From assembly GCA_016213505.1 (NCBI GenBank), contig JACRAF010000048.1, forward strand, positions 1 to 50,543: DNA of 50,543 bases, given 5' to 3'. The translations under genes were made by a program, and so were the position numbers. The notes under the pieces were generated by a model. It saw only the letters and a program-made list of their open reading frames with translations, was not told where the DNA came from and did no database searches. This document shows positions 10,336 to 17,451 of the stretch, in pieces (the first letter of the stretch is position 1; every line of letters begins with the position of its first letter). The DNA is from Devosia nanyangense (GTDB lineage Bacteria > Pseudomonadota > Alphaproteobacteria > Rhizobiales > Devosiaceae).

Positions 10336-11529
10336 CTATCGCTTGATCGTCAGCCCGACCGTCACCGTGTGGGTGTCGGTTGCCGGAGCGGGCGGCGCGT
10401 CGTCGTGGGCGAACAGATAATCGGCCGACCACACCGCGTGCCGGGAGCTCGCCCAATCGAGCCCCGCGCCGAAGCTGTAGCCGGAGCTGATGCCGGCCGT
10501 ACCGAGCGTTATCGTGCGGTCCCAGCTGGCGCTGCTGCGCAGTGTCAGCCAGGGGTTGACCTGATAGCGCGCCGCGCCGGTAAGCGTGTAGTCGACATCG
10601 GTATCGCCGGCGACGGTGGCCGAGGGACCGAGGCTGGTCTCCAACGTGCCGGTGAGATTGACCGTCGCGTTCGGGCTGACCGCAAGGCTCGCCTCGTACA
10701 CCCAGGTCGGGGCGTCGGTAAGGCCCGGATCGAAATAGTCGAGCCAGGCCCGGCCGATCGACGCCTCGGCCGAAACGATCGAGTCCTGCGTGTAGCTGAT
10801 GCCGGCGCGCAGCTCGGTGGTCCGGCCGTCGAGGAAGGTCAGCAGCGTCGGCGAGGGCGCGTCGAACTTCTGGTAGGTCTCGCTGCCGTCGACAAACACC
10901 GAGACCAGCGGCGTCACTTCGTAGCCGACGCGCAGCCCCGCCGCGCCCAGCCAGTAGCTCTGGTGGCTGTTGTCGATGGTCGAAGCATCGTTGAGGGTCG
11001 TCGGCCCTGCCATGAAGCGCTCGCCGGTGAGCCGCCCGGTGACATCGAACTGCCCGAACTTGCGGGTGACGCTGCCGTCGGCCGTACCGGTGAATTCGAG
11101 CGGGCCAATGGCGGTGTTGGCCGGCAGGTTCGGATCGTCGGGCCTGAGCCGCTCGAGCGTCAGATCGAGCGTGCCCTCGGCCGTGGTCACGGGATCGAGA
11201 TCGTAGCGGCTCGCCGCGCCGAGCCGCAATTGGTCGGGGTGAACCAGGGCCCCGTCATAGGCGATCGTCGCCCCGGTGCTCAGCGTCGTTTGGCCGCGCG
11301 CGGCGCCGAAGGTGATCGACGCATCGGGCGCAAGGATGGTTTCGAGGTGTCCGCCGCCGCTGTCGAGCTTGTACTGGCCGCGCAGCGCGACGCTCCAGTC
11401 GAAGGGCTGGACGTCTGTGTCGGACGCCGCATCCTGCGCCAAAACCCCGGAAACGCCGGCAAAAGCCATGGTGCCGCCGGCAAGAAGCACCGCGCGCAAA
11501 CGAAATCCGATGGGCGAAACGCGGCGCAA
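10336..11529 (-). CDS. Outer-membrane beta-barrel protein
   Basis: This is a 397-residue exported protein. The signal peptide runs to about residue 32 (GVLAQDA). The rest is made of alternating, aromatic- and Gly-rich strands with Asp/Asn/Thr turns (for example YWLGAAGLRVGYEVTPLVSVFVDG), typical of an outer-membrane barrel, and it ends in short strands with TVTVGLTIKR. It most resembles the generic rhizobial outer membrane beta-barrel family whose function is not known. The TTG start is supported by GAGGAG 7-10 nt upstream. It is divergent from the stator operon, and the shared upstream region carries CtrA-type half sites. Confidence 0.75.
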   Translation of the reverse strand: MRRVSPIGFRLRAVLLAGGTMAFAGVSGVLAQDAASDTDVQPFDWSVALRGQYKLDSGGGHLETILAPDASITFGAARGQTTLSTGATIAYDGALVHPDQLRLGAASRYDLDPVTTAEGTLDLTLERLRPDDPNLPANTAIGPLEFTGTADGSVTRKFGQFDVTGRLTGERFMAGPTTLNDASTIDNSHQSYWLGAAGLRVGYEVTPLVSVFVDGSETYQKFDAPSPTLLTFLDGRTTELRAGISYTQDSIVSAEASIGRAWLDYFDPGLTDAPTWVYEASLAVSPNATVNLTGTLETSLGPSATVAGDTDVDYTLTGAARYQVNPWLTLRSSASWDRTITLGTAGISSGYSFGAGLDWASSRHAVWSADYLFAHDDAPPAPATDTHTVTVGLTIKR

Positions 11530-11577
11530 ACAGGTCTCCTCGCGCCCGAAAACGGCATCAGCAAACCCTTGCAGCTT

Positions 11578-11636
11578 ATGGTTAACGAAGCCTTGCAGGG
11601 GCCGCGCGCGTGCGCCGCTAACGCGCCATTAACCAT
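11578..11636. promoter_or_regulatory. Inverted pair of CtrA-type half sites (ATGGTTAA / TTAACCAT)
   Basis: ATGGTTAA at 11578-11585 and TTAACCAT at 11629-11636 lie in the 190-bp divergent region between the barrel-protein gene and motA. TTAACCAT is the half site known for the cell-cycle regulator CtrA, which controls motility genes in many alphaproteobacteria. A TTTAAA follows the second copy. Binding is inferred from sequence only. Confidence 0.45.
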
Positions 11637-11721
11637 CGGATTTAAATCGAACTTATCCATTCCCTGACGAAGATACGGGGGCTCAGTTTTCCGGCCCCTC
11701 GACGCGTCAGGACCCCTCCCC

Positions 11722-12492
11722 GTGGATATCGCGACCATCATCGGCATCGTCGGCGGCTTCGGCATGCTGTTCGGCGCCATTCTGCTCGAAGGCTCCAATC
11801 CGATGAGCTTTCTCAACCTGCTCGCGACCCTGGTGGTGGTGGGCGGCGGCACCATGGCGGTGATGGGCCGCTACACGCTGGGCAGCTTCTTTCACGGGGT
11901 CGGCAACGGCTTCAAGGGAGTGCTGTTCTACAAGCACGTCTCGCCGGTCAAGCTGATCGACCAGATCGCCGAGATCGCCGAAACGATGCGCCGCCAGGGC
12001 CCGATCGCCCTTGAGCAGGTCGAGGTCGCCGATCCCTTCTTCAAGCGCGGCGTGCGGATGATCGCCGACGGCTTTTCCGGCGAGGCCATTCGCGCCTCGC
12101 TCGAGCGCGAACGCGATCTCGACTACGAACGCGTCCACCATGGCCACGTGATCTTCAAGGCTTTCGGCGAGGCCGCCCCCGGCATGGGCATGGTCGGCAC
12201 GCTGATCGGCCTCGTCTCGATGTTTGGCCACATGGACGATCCCAAAAAGATCGGTCCCGGCATGGCCATCGCGCTCTTGACGACGCTCTATGGCGCCGTT
12301 CTGTCCAACGTCGTCATGCTGCCCATTTCCGACAAGCTCGCCAACCGGGCCGAGGAAGAGGGCACCAATCGCAGCCTCATCATCGAGGCGCTGGTGATGA
12401 TCCGCGACGGCAAGAACCCCTCGACCATCAAGGACGAACTGGCGAGTTATCTGCCGCTGCATACGCGCCACAAGCTGCAGGACGCGGCATGA
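11722..12492 (+). CDS. motA: Flagellar stator protein MotA (PomA-like)
   Basis: This 256-residue inner-membrane protein forms the stator channel with MotB. Four hydrophobic segments are visible: two near the N-terminus (about 3-22 and 30-48), then about 155-178 (GMGMVGTLIGLVSMFG) and about 187-207 (GMAIALLTTLYGAVLSNVV), separated by a large cytoplasmic loop. The compact length and the PGMGMVGTLIGLV segment look more like sodium-type PomA than E. coli MotA (295 residues). The start is GTG. It overlaps motB by 4 bp. No other flagellar gene is in the window. Confidence 0.92.
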   Translation: MDIATIIGIVGGFGMLFGAILLEGSNPMSFLNLLATLVVVGGGTMAVMGRYTLGSFFHGVGNGFKGVLFYKHVSPVKLIDQIAEIAETMRRQGPIALEQVEVADPFFKRGVRMIADGFSGEAIRASLERERDLDYERVHHGHVIFKAFGEAAPGMGMVGTLIGLVSMFGHMDDPKKIGPGMAIALLTTLYGAVLSNVVMLPISDKLANRAEEEGTNRSLIIEALVMIRDGKNPSTIKDELASYLPLHTRHKLQDAA

Positions 12493-13352
12493 GTTTCAAG
12501 AAGAAGGGGCACGGCGGCGGCGGCGGCCATGGCGGCTCCTGGGTCATCTCGTTCGCGGACCTGATGAGCCTGCTCATGGCGTTCTTCGTCATGCTGCTGA
12601 GCTTCTCGGTGCAGGACCAAGAAAAGCTCAACATGGCCGCGGGCTCGGTACAGAACGCCTTCGGCATCCAGCCCTATTCCGACATGACCGGCATGATCGA
12701 ACGCAAGGGCAACCCCAAGCGCGACTTCCTCAAGAACATGACGCCCGAGGACATGAAGGCGGCGACCGAGTTCGCCTCCCTCGACCGGCCGGAGAACCCC
12801 AACCAGGGCCAGGAGGCCAACACCTGGTCCAAGGACAAGACCGAGCTCGAGCGCCAGCAGCAATACGCGCTGGCCGCCGCGAGCCTCAAACAGGCCTGGC
12901 AGGATCTGCCCGAGATCACCAGCGTCGCCGACCACATCGTCGTCGAAGAGACCCAGGACGGCCTCGACATCGTCATCGCCGACCAGGACGGGCGCGCCAT
13001 GTTCCCCGAGGGATCGAAATATCCCTACGAGATGACGCGCAAAGCCATCGCCGCGATGGCCCCGTCACTGCAGAAGCTGCCCAACCGCATCCGCATTTCG
13101 GGCCATACCGCCTCGGGCGGCACCTACGACAATCCGCGCTACGGCGCGTGGGAGCTGAGCTTCGACCGGGCCAATGTCGCCCGCCAGATCCTCGAGGAAT
13201 TCGGCGTCTCCGACGACCGCGTCGAGTCGGTGGTCGGGCGCGGCGACGCCGATCCGTTCTTTCCCAACGATCCGTATCTGAGCGCCAACCAGCGCGTCTC
13301 GATCCTGCTGATCTACGAAAAGCCGCCGGTGCCGGTGGATTTGGCGCCGTAG
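12489..13352 (+). CDS. motB: Flagellar stator protein MotB (PomB-like), OmpA domain
   Basis: This is a 287-residue protein. After a Gly/Lys/His-rich N-terminus, the single membrane helix reads FADLMSLLMAFFVMLLSFS, with the ion-binding Asp at residue 24. This is the PomB rather than the MotB form of the helix. Residues about 130-285 form the OmpA-type peptidoglycan-binding domain, with ISGHTASGG and LSFDRANVARQIL. The ATG overlaps the motA stop (ATGA). The gene ends 1 bp before the convergent yafQ remnant. Confidence 0.93.
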   Translation: MSFKKKGHGGGGGHGGSWVISFADLMSLLMAFFVMLLSFSVQDQEKLNMAAGSVQNAFGIQPYSDMTGMIERKGNPKRDFLKNMTPEDMKAATEFASLDRPENPNQGQEANTWSKDKTELERQQQYALAAASLKQAWQDLPEITSVADHIVVEETQDGLDIVIADQDGRAMFPEGSKYPYEMTRKAIAAMAPSLQKLPNRIRISGHTASGGTYDNPRYGAWELSFDRANVARQILEEFGVSDDRVESVVGRGDADPFFPNDPYLSANQRVSILLIYEKPPVPVDLAP

Positions 13353-13616
13353 CTACTCGTCGAACAGTCGCAGTGAGTGCCGGTGCGTTCGAAGTAGATC
13401 GTGTCGAGGCGATAAATGAGCACCCAATCGGGCTCGACACCGCATCCCGGCATCCTTCCCACTCGCCTTGAGCGCGTGGTCGCAGTAGTTCGCGGGCAAC
13501 GGCCCACCGATCGCGAGTTGCATCATCAGCCGATGCAGCTTTCCCAGGTCTTTGCCACCCCGCTCGGCGAGCCTCGCATCTCGCTCGAACCGGCTGGTTG
13601 TCTTGGGCCGCCGCAC
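13353..13616 (-). pseudogene. yafQ: yafQ-family toxin remnant with three single-base deletions
   Basis: The first 49 residues read as a YafQ-type mRNA interferase: TSRFERDARLAERGGKDL, then LPANYCDHALK. The family continues with W-x-G-x-RDC, EPDW-x-LIY and GTH-DLF. These pieces are present but in other frames: EGCRD in one, VEPDWVLIYRL and ERTGTHCD in the next, and LFDE-stop back in the first frame. Three one-base losses (near 13465, 13443 and 13367) explain this exactly, so no functional toxin is made. The first codon is GTG at 13616, and a CTAG follows at once, where inserted DNA begins. The matching antitoxin remnant is at 14550-14808. Confidence 0.82.
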
Positions 13617-13620
13617 CTAG

Positions 13621-13722
13621 CAGGTTGTTGAAAAAGGTGAACGAGGTTCCCTGCTAGACTCTGATCCGTTCACTGTCCGAATCTGCGACGTTCCGTGAAC
13701 AAGCGCCCTTTTCAACAGCCTT
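13621..13722. mobile_element. MITE-like element, 102 bp, flanked by CTAG duplications
   Basis: The ends are imperfect inverted repeats: CAGGTTGTTGAAAAAGG on the left and, in reverse complement, AAGGCTGTTGAAAAGGG on the right (14 of 17 match). CTAG lies directly outside each end (13617-13620 and 13723-13726), as expected for a 4-bp YTAR-type target duplication of IS5-group elements. There is no reading frame inside. The left CTAG touches the yafQ start. The right CTAG holds the stop codon of the membrane-protein gene. Confidence 0.65.
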
Positions 13723-14460
13723 CTAGGCGGGCCGTGACCGAATGAAGGGAGGCGGCTCGGGGCCGAGCAAGGCTTTGACCTTGTCCGTGATGCAACCGAC
13801 GAGGCGGCGCGGACCGTCAATCTCGAATGTGACCTCCTCCTCGGTCCAGTCTCCCTCAAAGACCGAGCGATCGGGGACAAGGTAGCTCAGCTCCTCAACA
13901 AGGTCGGCATAGGAGAAGTCCGGGCTGGCCCAGGCGCGGTTGCGCCATCGCTCAACATAGATCGTGCCCCACTCGCGCTCTTCCGAATGCGTCGCGATCA
14001 GGTTGCGAGTCCGCCGCTCATAGGCCTCAAGGTCCTCAACACAAGCATCGACGTATCTGCCGATCTCGATGTCGGTGAGCTGCGAGACAACCTGGTGATT
14101 GGCGGCGATCGCGGCGTCTAGGCGCGCCTCCCGCTCGGCGTCGGCGTTCGCAGTCGTTGGAGCGAACGTCACGGCGATGATCAGGACGATCAAGACGAGA
14201 CCGCTGAAAGCCACGAGTTGGAGGGTCGAGATGCTCTTGCGGTTCCGGCCGAGAAGCCAAGCAAGAAGGCCGATACCCGCGATGCCGAAGGTGACGATCA
14301 TCATAAACATGATGATGCTGTAGCCCTGATCCGCGTTGAGGCCGGCCTTCGGCAGGAAGTCCTTCGAGAGGATGCCTTGGAAGATCAGCAGAAAGATTCC
14401 CAGCGCCAGCCCGGCAAGACCTGCGATCTTCCCGATCGCGCCAAGTAGACGCGCTTCCAT
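13723..14460 (-). CDS. Membrane protein of unknown function
   Basis: This is a 245-residue protein with three hydrophobic segments: about 5-25 (IGKIAGLAGLALGIFLLIF), 45-68 (IIMFMMIVTFGIAGIGLLAWLL) and 80-100 (QLVAFSGLVLIVLIIAVTF). A charged soluble C-terminal half follows, rich in Glu, Arg and Trp (about 105-245). I do not recognise the family. The ATG at 14460 has GGGGG 6 nt upstream and is preferred over a TTG 21 bp earlier. The TAG stop lies inside a CTAG that borders the MITE. The gene lies inside the DNA that separates the two toxin-antitoxin remnants, so it may have arrived as cargo. Confidence 0.65.
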   Translation of the reverse strand: MEARLLGAIGKIAGLAGLALGIFLLIFQGILSKDFLPKAGLNADQGYSIIMFMMIVTFGIAGIGLLAWLLGRNRKSISTLQLVAFSGLVLIVLIIAVTFAPTTANADAEREARLDAAIAANHQVVSQLTDIEIGRYVDACVEDLEAYERRTRNLIATHSEEREWGTIYVERWRNRAWASPDFSYADLVEELSYLVPDRSVFEGDWTEEEVTFEIDGPRRLVGCITDKVKALLGPEPPPFIRSRPA

Positions 14461-14549
14461 TGGTGCCCCCGGCCGCTGCAATGCTCATGGACGATAATCC
14501 ATGTTTGTCGAGCAACCTGCAACTGGCAAGGAGGATTCCTTGTCTCTAG

Positions 14550-14808
14550 CTAGATGTCGAGCTTCTTGAACATCTCGTCCATCGAGGCAAAACTGTGGAC
14601 GTCTTCGCCGCGCTCGCTCTTGCGAAAGGTCTGGATCGTTTCCGCATTGGGCGTCAGGTCGAACGGCAAAACCCTGTCGCGCGCCACCCGTTTGAGGGTC
14701 ATCCTGACGACGTCGGAGACGGTGAGCCCCCATCTCGGCCAGCACCTCCGTCGTTTCCTGCTTCACTTCTTCGCTGACGCGGGCGCGAGCTGATCTTGTA
14801 GCCCAAAT
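14550..14808 (-). pseudogene. dinJ: dinJ/relB-family antitoxin remnant (frameshift, no start codon)
   Basis: Read with one correction, the minus strand encodes RARVSEEVKQETTEVLAEMG, then LTVSDVVRMTLKRVARD, then LPFDLTPNAETIQ and a Ser/Asp-rich tail ending MFKKLDI-stop. This is the RHH antitoxin pattern of DinJ. A run of five C on the plus strand (14727-14731), where four are expected, shifts the frame after AEMG. No ATG, GTG or TTG lies in frame before RARV: an in-frame TAG is at 14812-14814, with only ATT between. DinJ is normally directly followed by YafQ. Here its stop codon lies in a CTAG (14550-14553) matching the CTAG before the yafQ remnant. Confidence 0.8.
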
Positions 14809-14823
14809 GGGCTACAAGATCAG
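14790..14823. repeat. Perfect 34-bp palindrome at the nfeD stop / dinJ start
   Basis: CTGATCTTGTAGCCCA and its exact reverse complement TGGGCTACAAGATCAG flank a 2-nt AA centre. It overlaps the TGA of the nfeD-like gene and the place where the dinJ start should be. It may end transcription of nfeD, although no T-run follows, or it may be the scar of a rearrangement. Confidence 0.7.
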
Positions 14824-15269
14824 ACCGCCTCGACCTTCAGCACCGCGCCGTCGGCGCCGATGACCCGCACCTTGCGGCCGGCGGCGAGGTCGGGGCCGGC
14901 GATGCGCCAGACGCTGTCGCCGAGCCTGAGGCGGCCGAAGCCGTCGGTGATCGGCTCGTCGATGACGCCCTCGTGGCCGACGAACGTCTCGGCCCGTCGG
15001 TTGAGGTTGGGCCGGTCGGAGGTGACCTTGCGGTTGCGCGTCGCCATGGTCCAGCCGATGACGATGAGCAGGGCCAGGGCGCCGAAGATGGTGATCTGCC
15101 ACGGCGCCGAGATGCCCGGCACGAACGCCGCGAGGCCGGTGACGAGGCCGGCGGCGCCCAACCACAGGAAATAGCCGCCCGGCACCACCAGCTCAAGCGC
15201 CAGGAGCACGAGCCCGGTGACGAACCACGCCCACGGCCCGTAAGTGACGAAGAGATCGAGCAGAACCAT
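14820..15269 (-). CDS. NfeD-family membrane protein
   Basis: This is a 149-residue protein. Hydrophobic segments at about 10-30 (GPWAWFVTGLVLLALELVV), 33-50 and 55-75 are followed by a small OB-fold-like C-terminal domain (about 90-147: FVGHEGVIDEPITDGFGRLRLGDSVWRI), the NfeD/YqeZ-type layout. NfeD proteins are usually encoded next to an SPFH (stomatin-like) protein, thought to organise membrane microdomains or protein quality control. That partner lies 26 bp upstream here, so the two form an operon. Confidence 0.88.
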   Translation of the reverse strand: MVLLDLFVTYGPWAWFVTGLVLLALELVVPGGYFLWLGAAGLVTGLAAFVPGISAPWQITIFGALALLIVIGWTMATRNRKVTSDRPNLNRRAETFVGHEGVIDEPITDGFGRLRLGDSVWRIAGPDLAAGRKVRVIGADGAVLKVEAV

Positions 15270-15295
15270 TGGAATGCTCCTCTAGCCGGTGAAGT

Positions 15296-16276
15296 TCACG
15301 TGCTGGTCGATGGCGGACGGGCGCCGCCCGCCGGACGCACCGCCGGCTTTTCGCCGCCGAACGTCTCGCGGGCGATCTCGGCGATGCCGCCCAGGGCGCC
15401 AATGACGTTGGCGGCTTCGATCGGCAGCATCAGGAGCTTCTGGTTGGGCGATTTGGCGATCGATTCGATCGCCTTGATGTAGTTGTTGGCGACGAAATAG
15501 TTGATCGCCTGCACGCTGCCCGAGGCGATGGCGTCGGACACCACCTGGGTCGCCTTGGCTTCGGCTTCCGCCGAGCGCTCGCGCGCCTCGGCGTCACGGA
15601 AGGCGGCCTCGCGCCGGCCCTCGGCTTCGAGCACCTGCGCCTGCTTGGCGCCCTCGGCGGTGAGGATGGCGCTCTGCCGCCGGCCCTCGGCCTCGAGGAT
15701 GGTGGCGCGCTTTTCGCGCTCGGCCTTCATCTGCCGGCCCATCGATTCGACCAGGTCGCGCGGCGGATCGATGTCCTTGATCTCGATGCGGGTGATCTTG
15801 ATGCCCCAGGGCGAGACCGCCGCATCGACGACCCGCAGCAGCCGTGAGTTGATCTCGTCGCGATGGCTCAACAGCTCATCGAGATCCATCGACCCCATCA
15901 CCGTACGGATGTTGGTCATGGTCAGGTTGAGCACGGCGTTCTGGAGGTTGGTAATCTCGTAGGCGGCCGCCGCGGCATCGAGGATCTGGTAGAACGTCAC
16001 CGCATTGGCGGTCACCGAGGCGTTGTCGCGGGTGATCACCTCCTGCTGGGGGACTTCGAGCACCTGCTCCATCACGTTCATCTTGCGACCGATGCCGTCG
16101 ACGAACGGCACGATCAGATTGAGGCCGGGCTTCATCGTCTTGATGTAACGGCCGAAGCGCTCGACCGTGAAATTGTAGCCCTGCGGCACGGTTTTGACCG
16201 CCGCCAGCAGCACCAGCACCGCCAACACGCCCAGAACAATGAGCGTGATACTCGAGCCGTCGAGTGCGAAATCCAT
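15296..16276 (-). CDS. SPFH/Band 7 (paraslipin-like) membrane protein
   Basis: This is a 326-residue stomatin-like protein. One N-terminal membrane helix (about 10-32) is followed by the SPFH domain (VPQGYNFTVERFGRYIKTMKPGLNLIVPF onward; about 33-190). A long Ala/Glu/Arg coiled-coil region (about 190-265: EGRRQSAILTAEGAKQAQVLEAEGRREA) precedes a hydrophobic C-terminal part. The ATG at 16276 has GGGAGAG 5 nt upstream, and the open frame before it has no protein-like sequence. It resembles the QmcA/paraslipin group and is paired with NfeD. Confidence 0.93.
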   Translation of the reverse strand: MDFALDGSSITLIVLGVLAVLVLLAAVKTVPQGYNFTVERFGRYIKTMKPGLNLIVPFVDGIGRKMNVMEQVLEVPQQEVITRDNASVTANAVTFYQILDAAAAAYEITNLQNAVLNLTMTNIRTVMGSMDLDELLSHRDEINSRLLRVVDAAVSPWGIKITRIEIKDIDPPRDLVESMGRQMKAEREKRATILEAEGRRQSAILTAEGAKQAQVLEAEGRREAAFRDAEARERSAEAEAKATQVVSDAIASGSVQAINYFVANNYIKAIESIAKSPNQKLLMLPIEAANVIGALGGIAEIARETFGGEKPAVRPAGGARPPSTST

Positions 16277-16434
16277 CGGAACTCTCCCTCTCGGGCACCG
16301 GCTGGGGACAGCGGCGCCGGATGTGCAAGATTTATGTGCGGGCTTGACCCAACGCAATGGAGCAGGGAACGATTGGCCGAAGACTCCCGTTGAATTGAAC
16401 GAAGTTTCTGCAATTGCCTGCCGGAGCTTGAAAT

Positions 16435-17397
16435 ATGGCCGAGACCGGACCCAATCCACCCGGCGCGGCAATCGCCGGTCTTGCGCTGACCGGCGAAGCG
16501 GGCATCGCGACCGCCCGGCGGCTGGGGGTCACCCTCACCCACCCCGAGCGGATGGAGTACCCCGCCGAGGGCGTCAGCAAGGCCGAAATCGTCGCCTACT
16601 ATGCGGCGGTCGCCGGCCGCATGCTGCCGCATCTGGCGCGGCGCCCGCTCTCGCTCGTCCGCAGCCCGCAGGGCGGCATTGGACACACGTTCTTTCAGAA
16701 GCATGCGTCCGCGGGCTTTCCAGCCGAACTCAGGACCCTGCCGATCGCCGAAAGGGACGGCACGGTCGACAGCTATTTGTACGTCGAGGATCTCGCCGGA
16801 CTGGTGGCGGGGGTGCAGATGAACACTCTCGAGTTCCACATCTGGGGCAGTCACGTCGACAATCTCGAAAGGCCCGACCGCATCATCTTCGACATCGATC
16901 CCGACGAGGGCCTCGGCTTTGCCGCCACCCGGCAGGCCGCGATGGATTTCCGCGACCGGCTCGAGGACATGGGCCTCAAGACCTACGCCATGGTCACCGG
17001 CGGCAAGGGCATCCACGTCATCGCGCCGTTGCGGCCGACGCTCGAATGGCCCGAGGTGAAAGCCTTCTGCCACGGCTTCGCCGAACTCGTCGCCAAACAG
17101 GAACCCGACCGCTTCACCGCCAACATCCGCAAGACGACGCGCACCGGCCGGATGTTCGTCGATTATCTCCGCAACGAACGCGGCGCGACCGCCGTCTGCC
17201 CCTTCTCCACCCGCGCCCGGGACGGTGCCCCCTGCGCCGTCCCGGTGAGCTGGGACGAACTCAAGACGCTCGACCACGCCAACGGCTTCTCGATCGGCGA
17301 AGCCGCCGCGCGGGCAAACGCACCCGACCCGTGGGCCGACTATTTCAAGGTGAAGCAGTCGATCACCAAGACCATGCTGAAGGCGGTTGGGGCCTGA
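16435..17397 (+). CDS. Stand-alone LigD-type DNA polymerase/primase domain
   Basis: This 320-residue protein is the polymerase domain of the bacterial end-joining enzyme LigD, an archaeo-eukaryotic primase fold that adds nucleotides at broken ends. Catalytic IFDIDPDE (Asp153 and Asp155) and TGGKGIHV (188-195) are intact, as are HTFFQKH (about 84-90) and NIRKTTRTGRMFVDYLRN. There is no ligase or nuclease domain, and neither Ku nor a ligase is in the window. The ATG has GGAG 8 nt upstream. It is divergent from the SPFH gene and converges with hemH. Confidence 0.92.
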   Translation: MAETGPNPPGAAIAGLALTGEAGIATARRLGVTLTHPERMEYPAEGVSKAEIVAYYAAVAGRMLPHLARRPLSLVRSPQGGIGHTFFQKHASAGFPAELRTLPIAERDGTVDSYLYVEDLAGLVAGVQMNTLEFHIWGSHVDNLERPDRIIFDIDPDEGLGFAATRQAAMDFRDRLEDMGLKTYAMVTGGKGIHVIAPLRPTLEWPEVKAFCHGFAELVAKQEPDRFTANIRKTTRTGRMFVDYLRNERGATAVCPFSTRARDGAPCAVPVSWDELKTLDHANGFSIGEAAARANAPDPWADYFKVKQSITKTMLKAVGA

Positions 17398-17414
17398 GCC
17401 AACAGTCGGCGTCC

Positions 17415-17439
17415 TCCCCTGCGGCGTGGCCGCGGGGGA
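17415..17439. terminator. Hairpin between convergent genes
   Basis: TCCCCTGCGGC and GCCGCGGGGGA form an 11-bp stem (one T-G pair) around GTG, between the LigD-like gene and convergent hemH. It is placed to act in both directions, but no T-run follows on either strand. Confidence 0.5.
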
Positions 17440-17451
17440 AAGACCCGGCTG

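Noticed and set aside
14485..14766. A 93-codon open frame over the dinJ remnant
   Set aside because: Only its first residues follow the antitoxin. After the C5 run (14727-14731) it continues in the wrong frame, so it is a frameshift product and not a gene.
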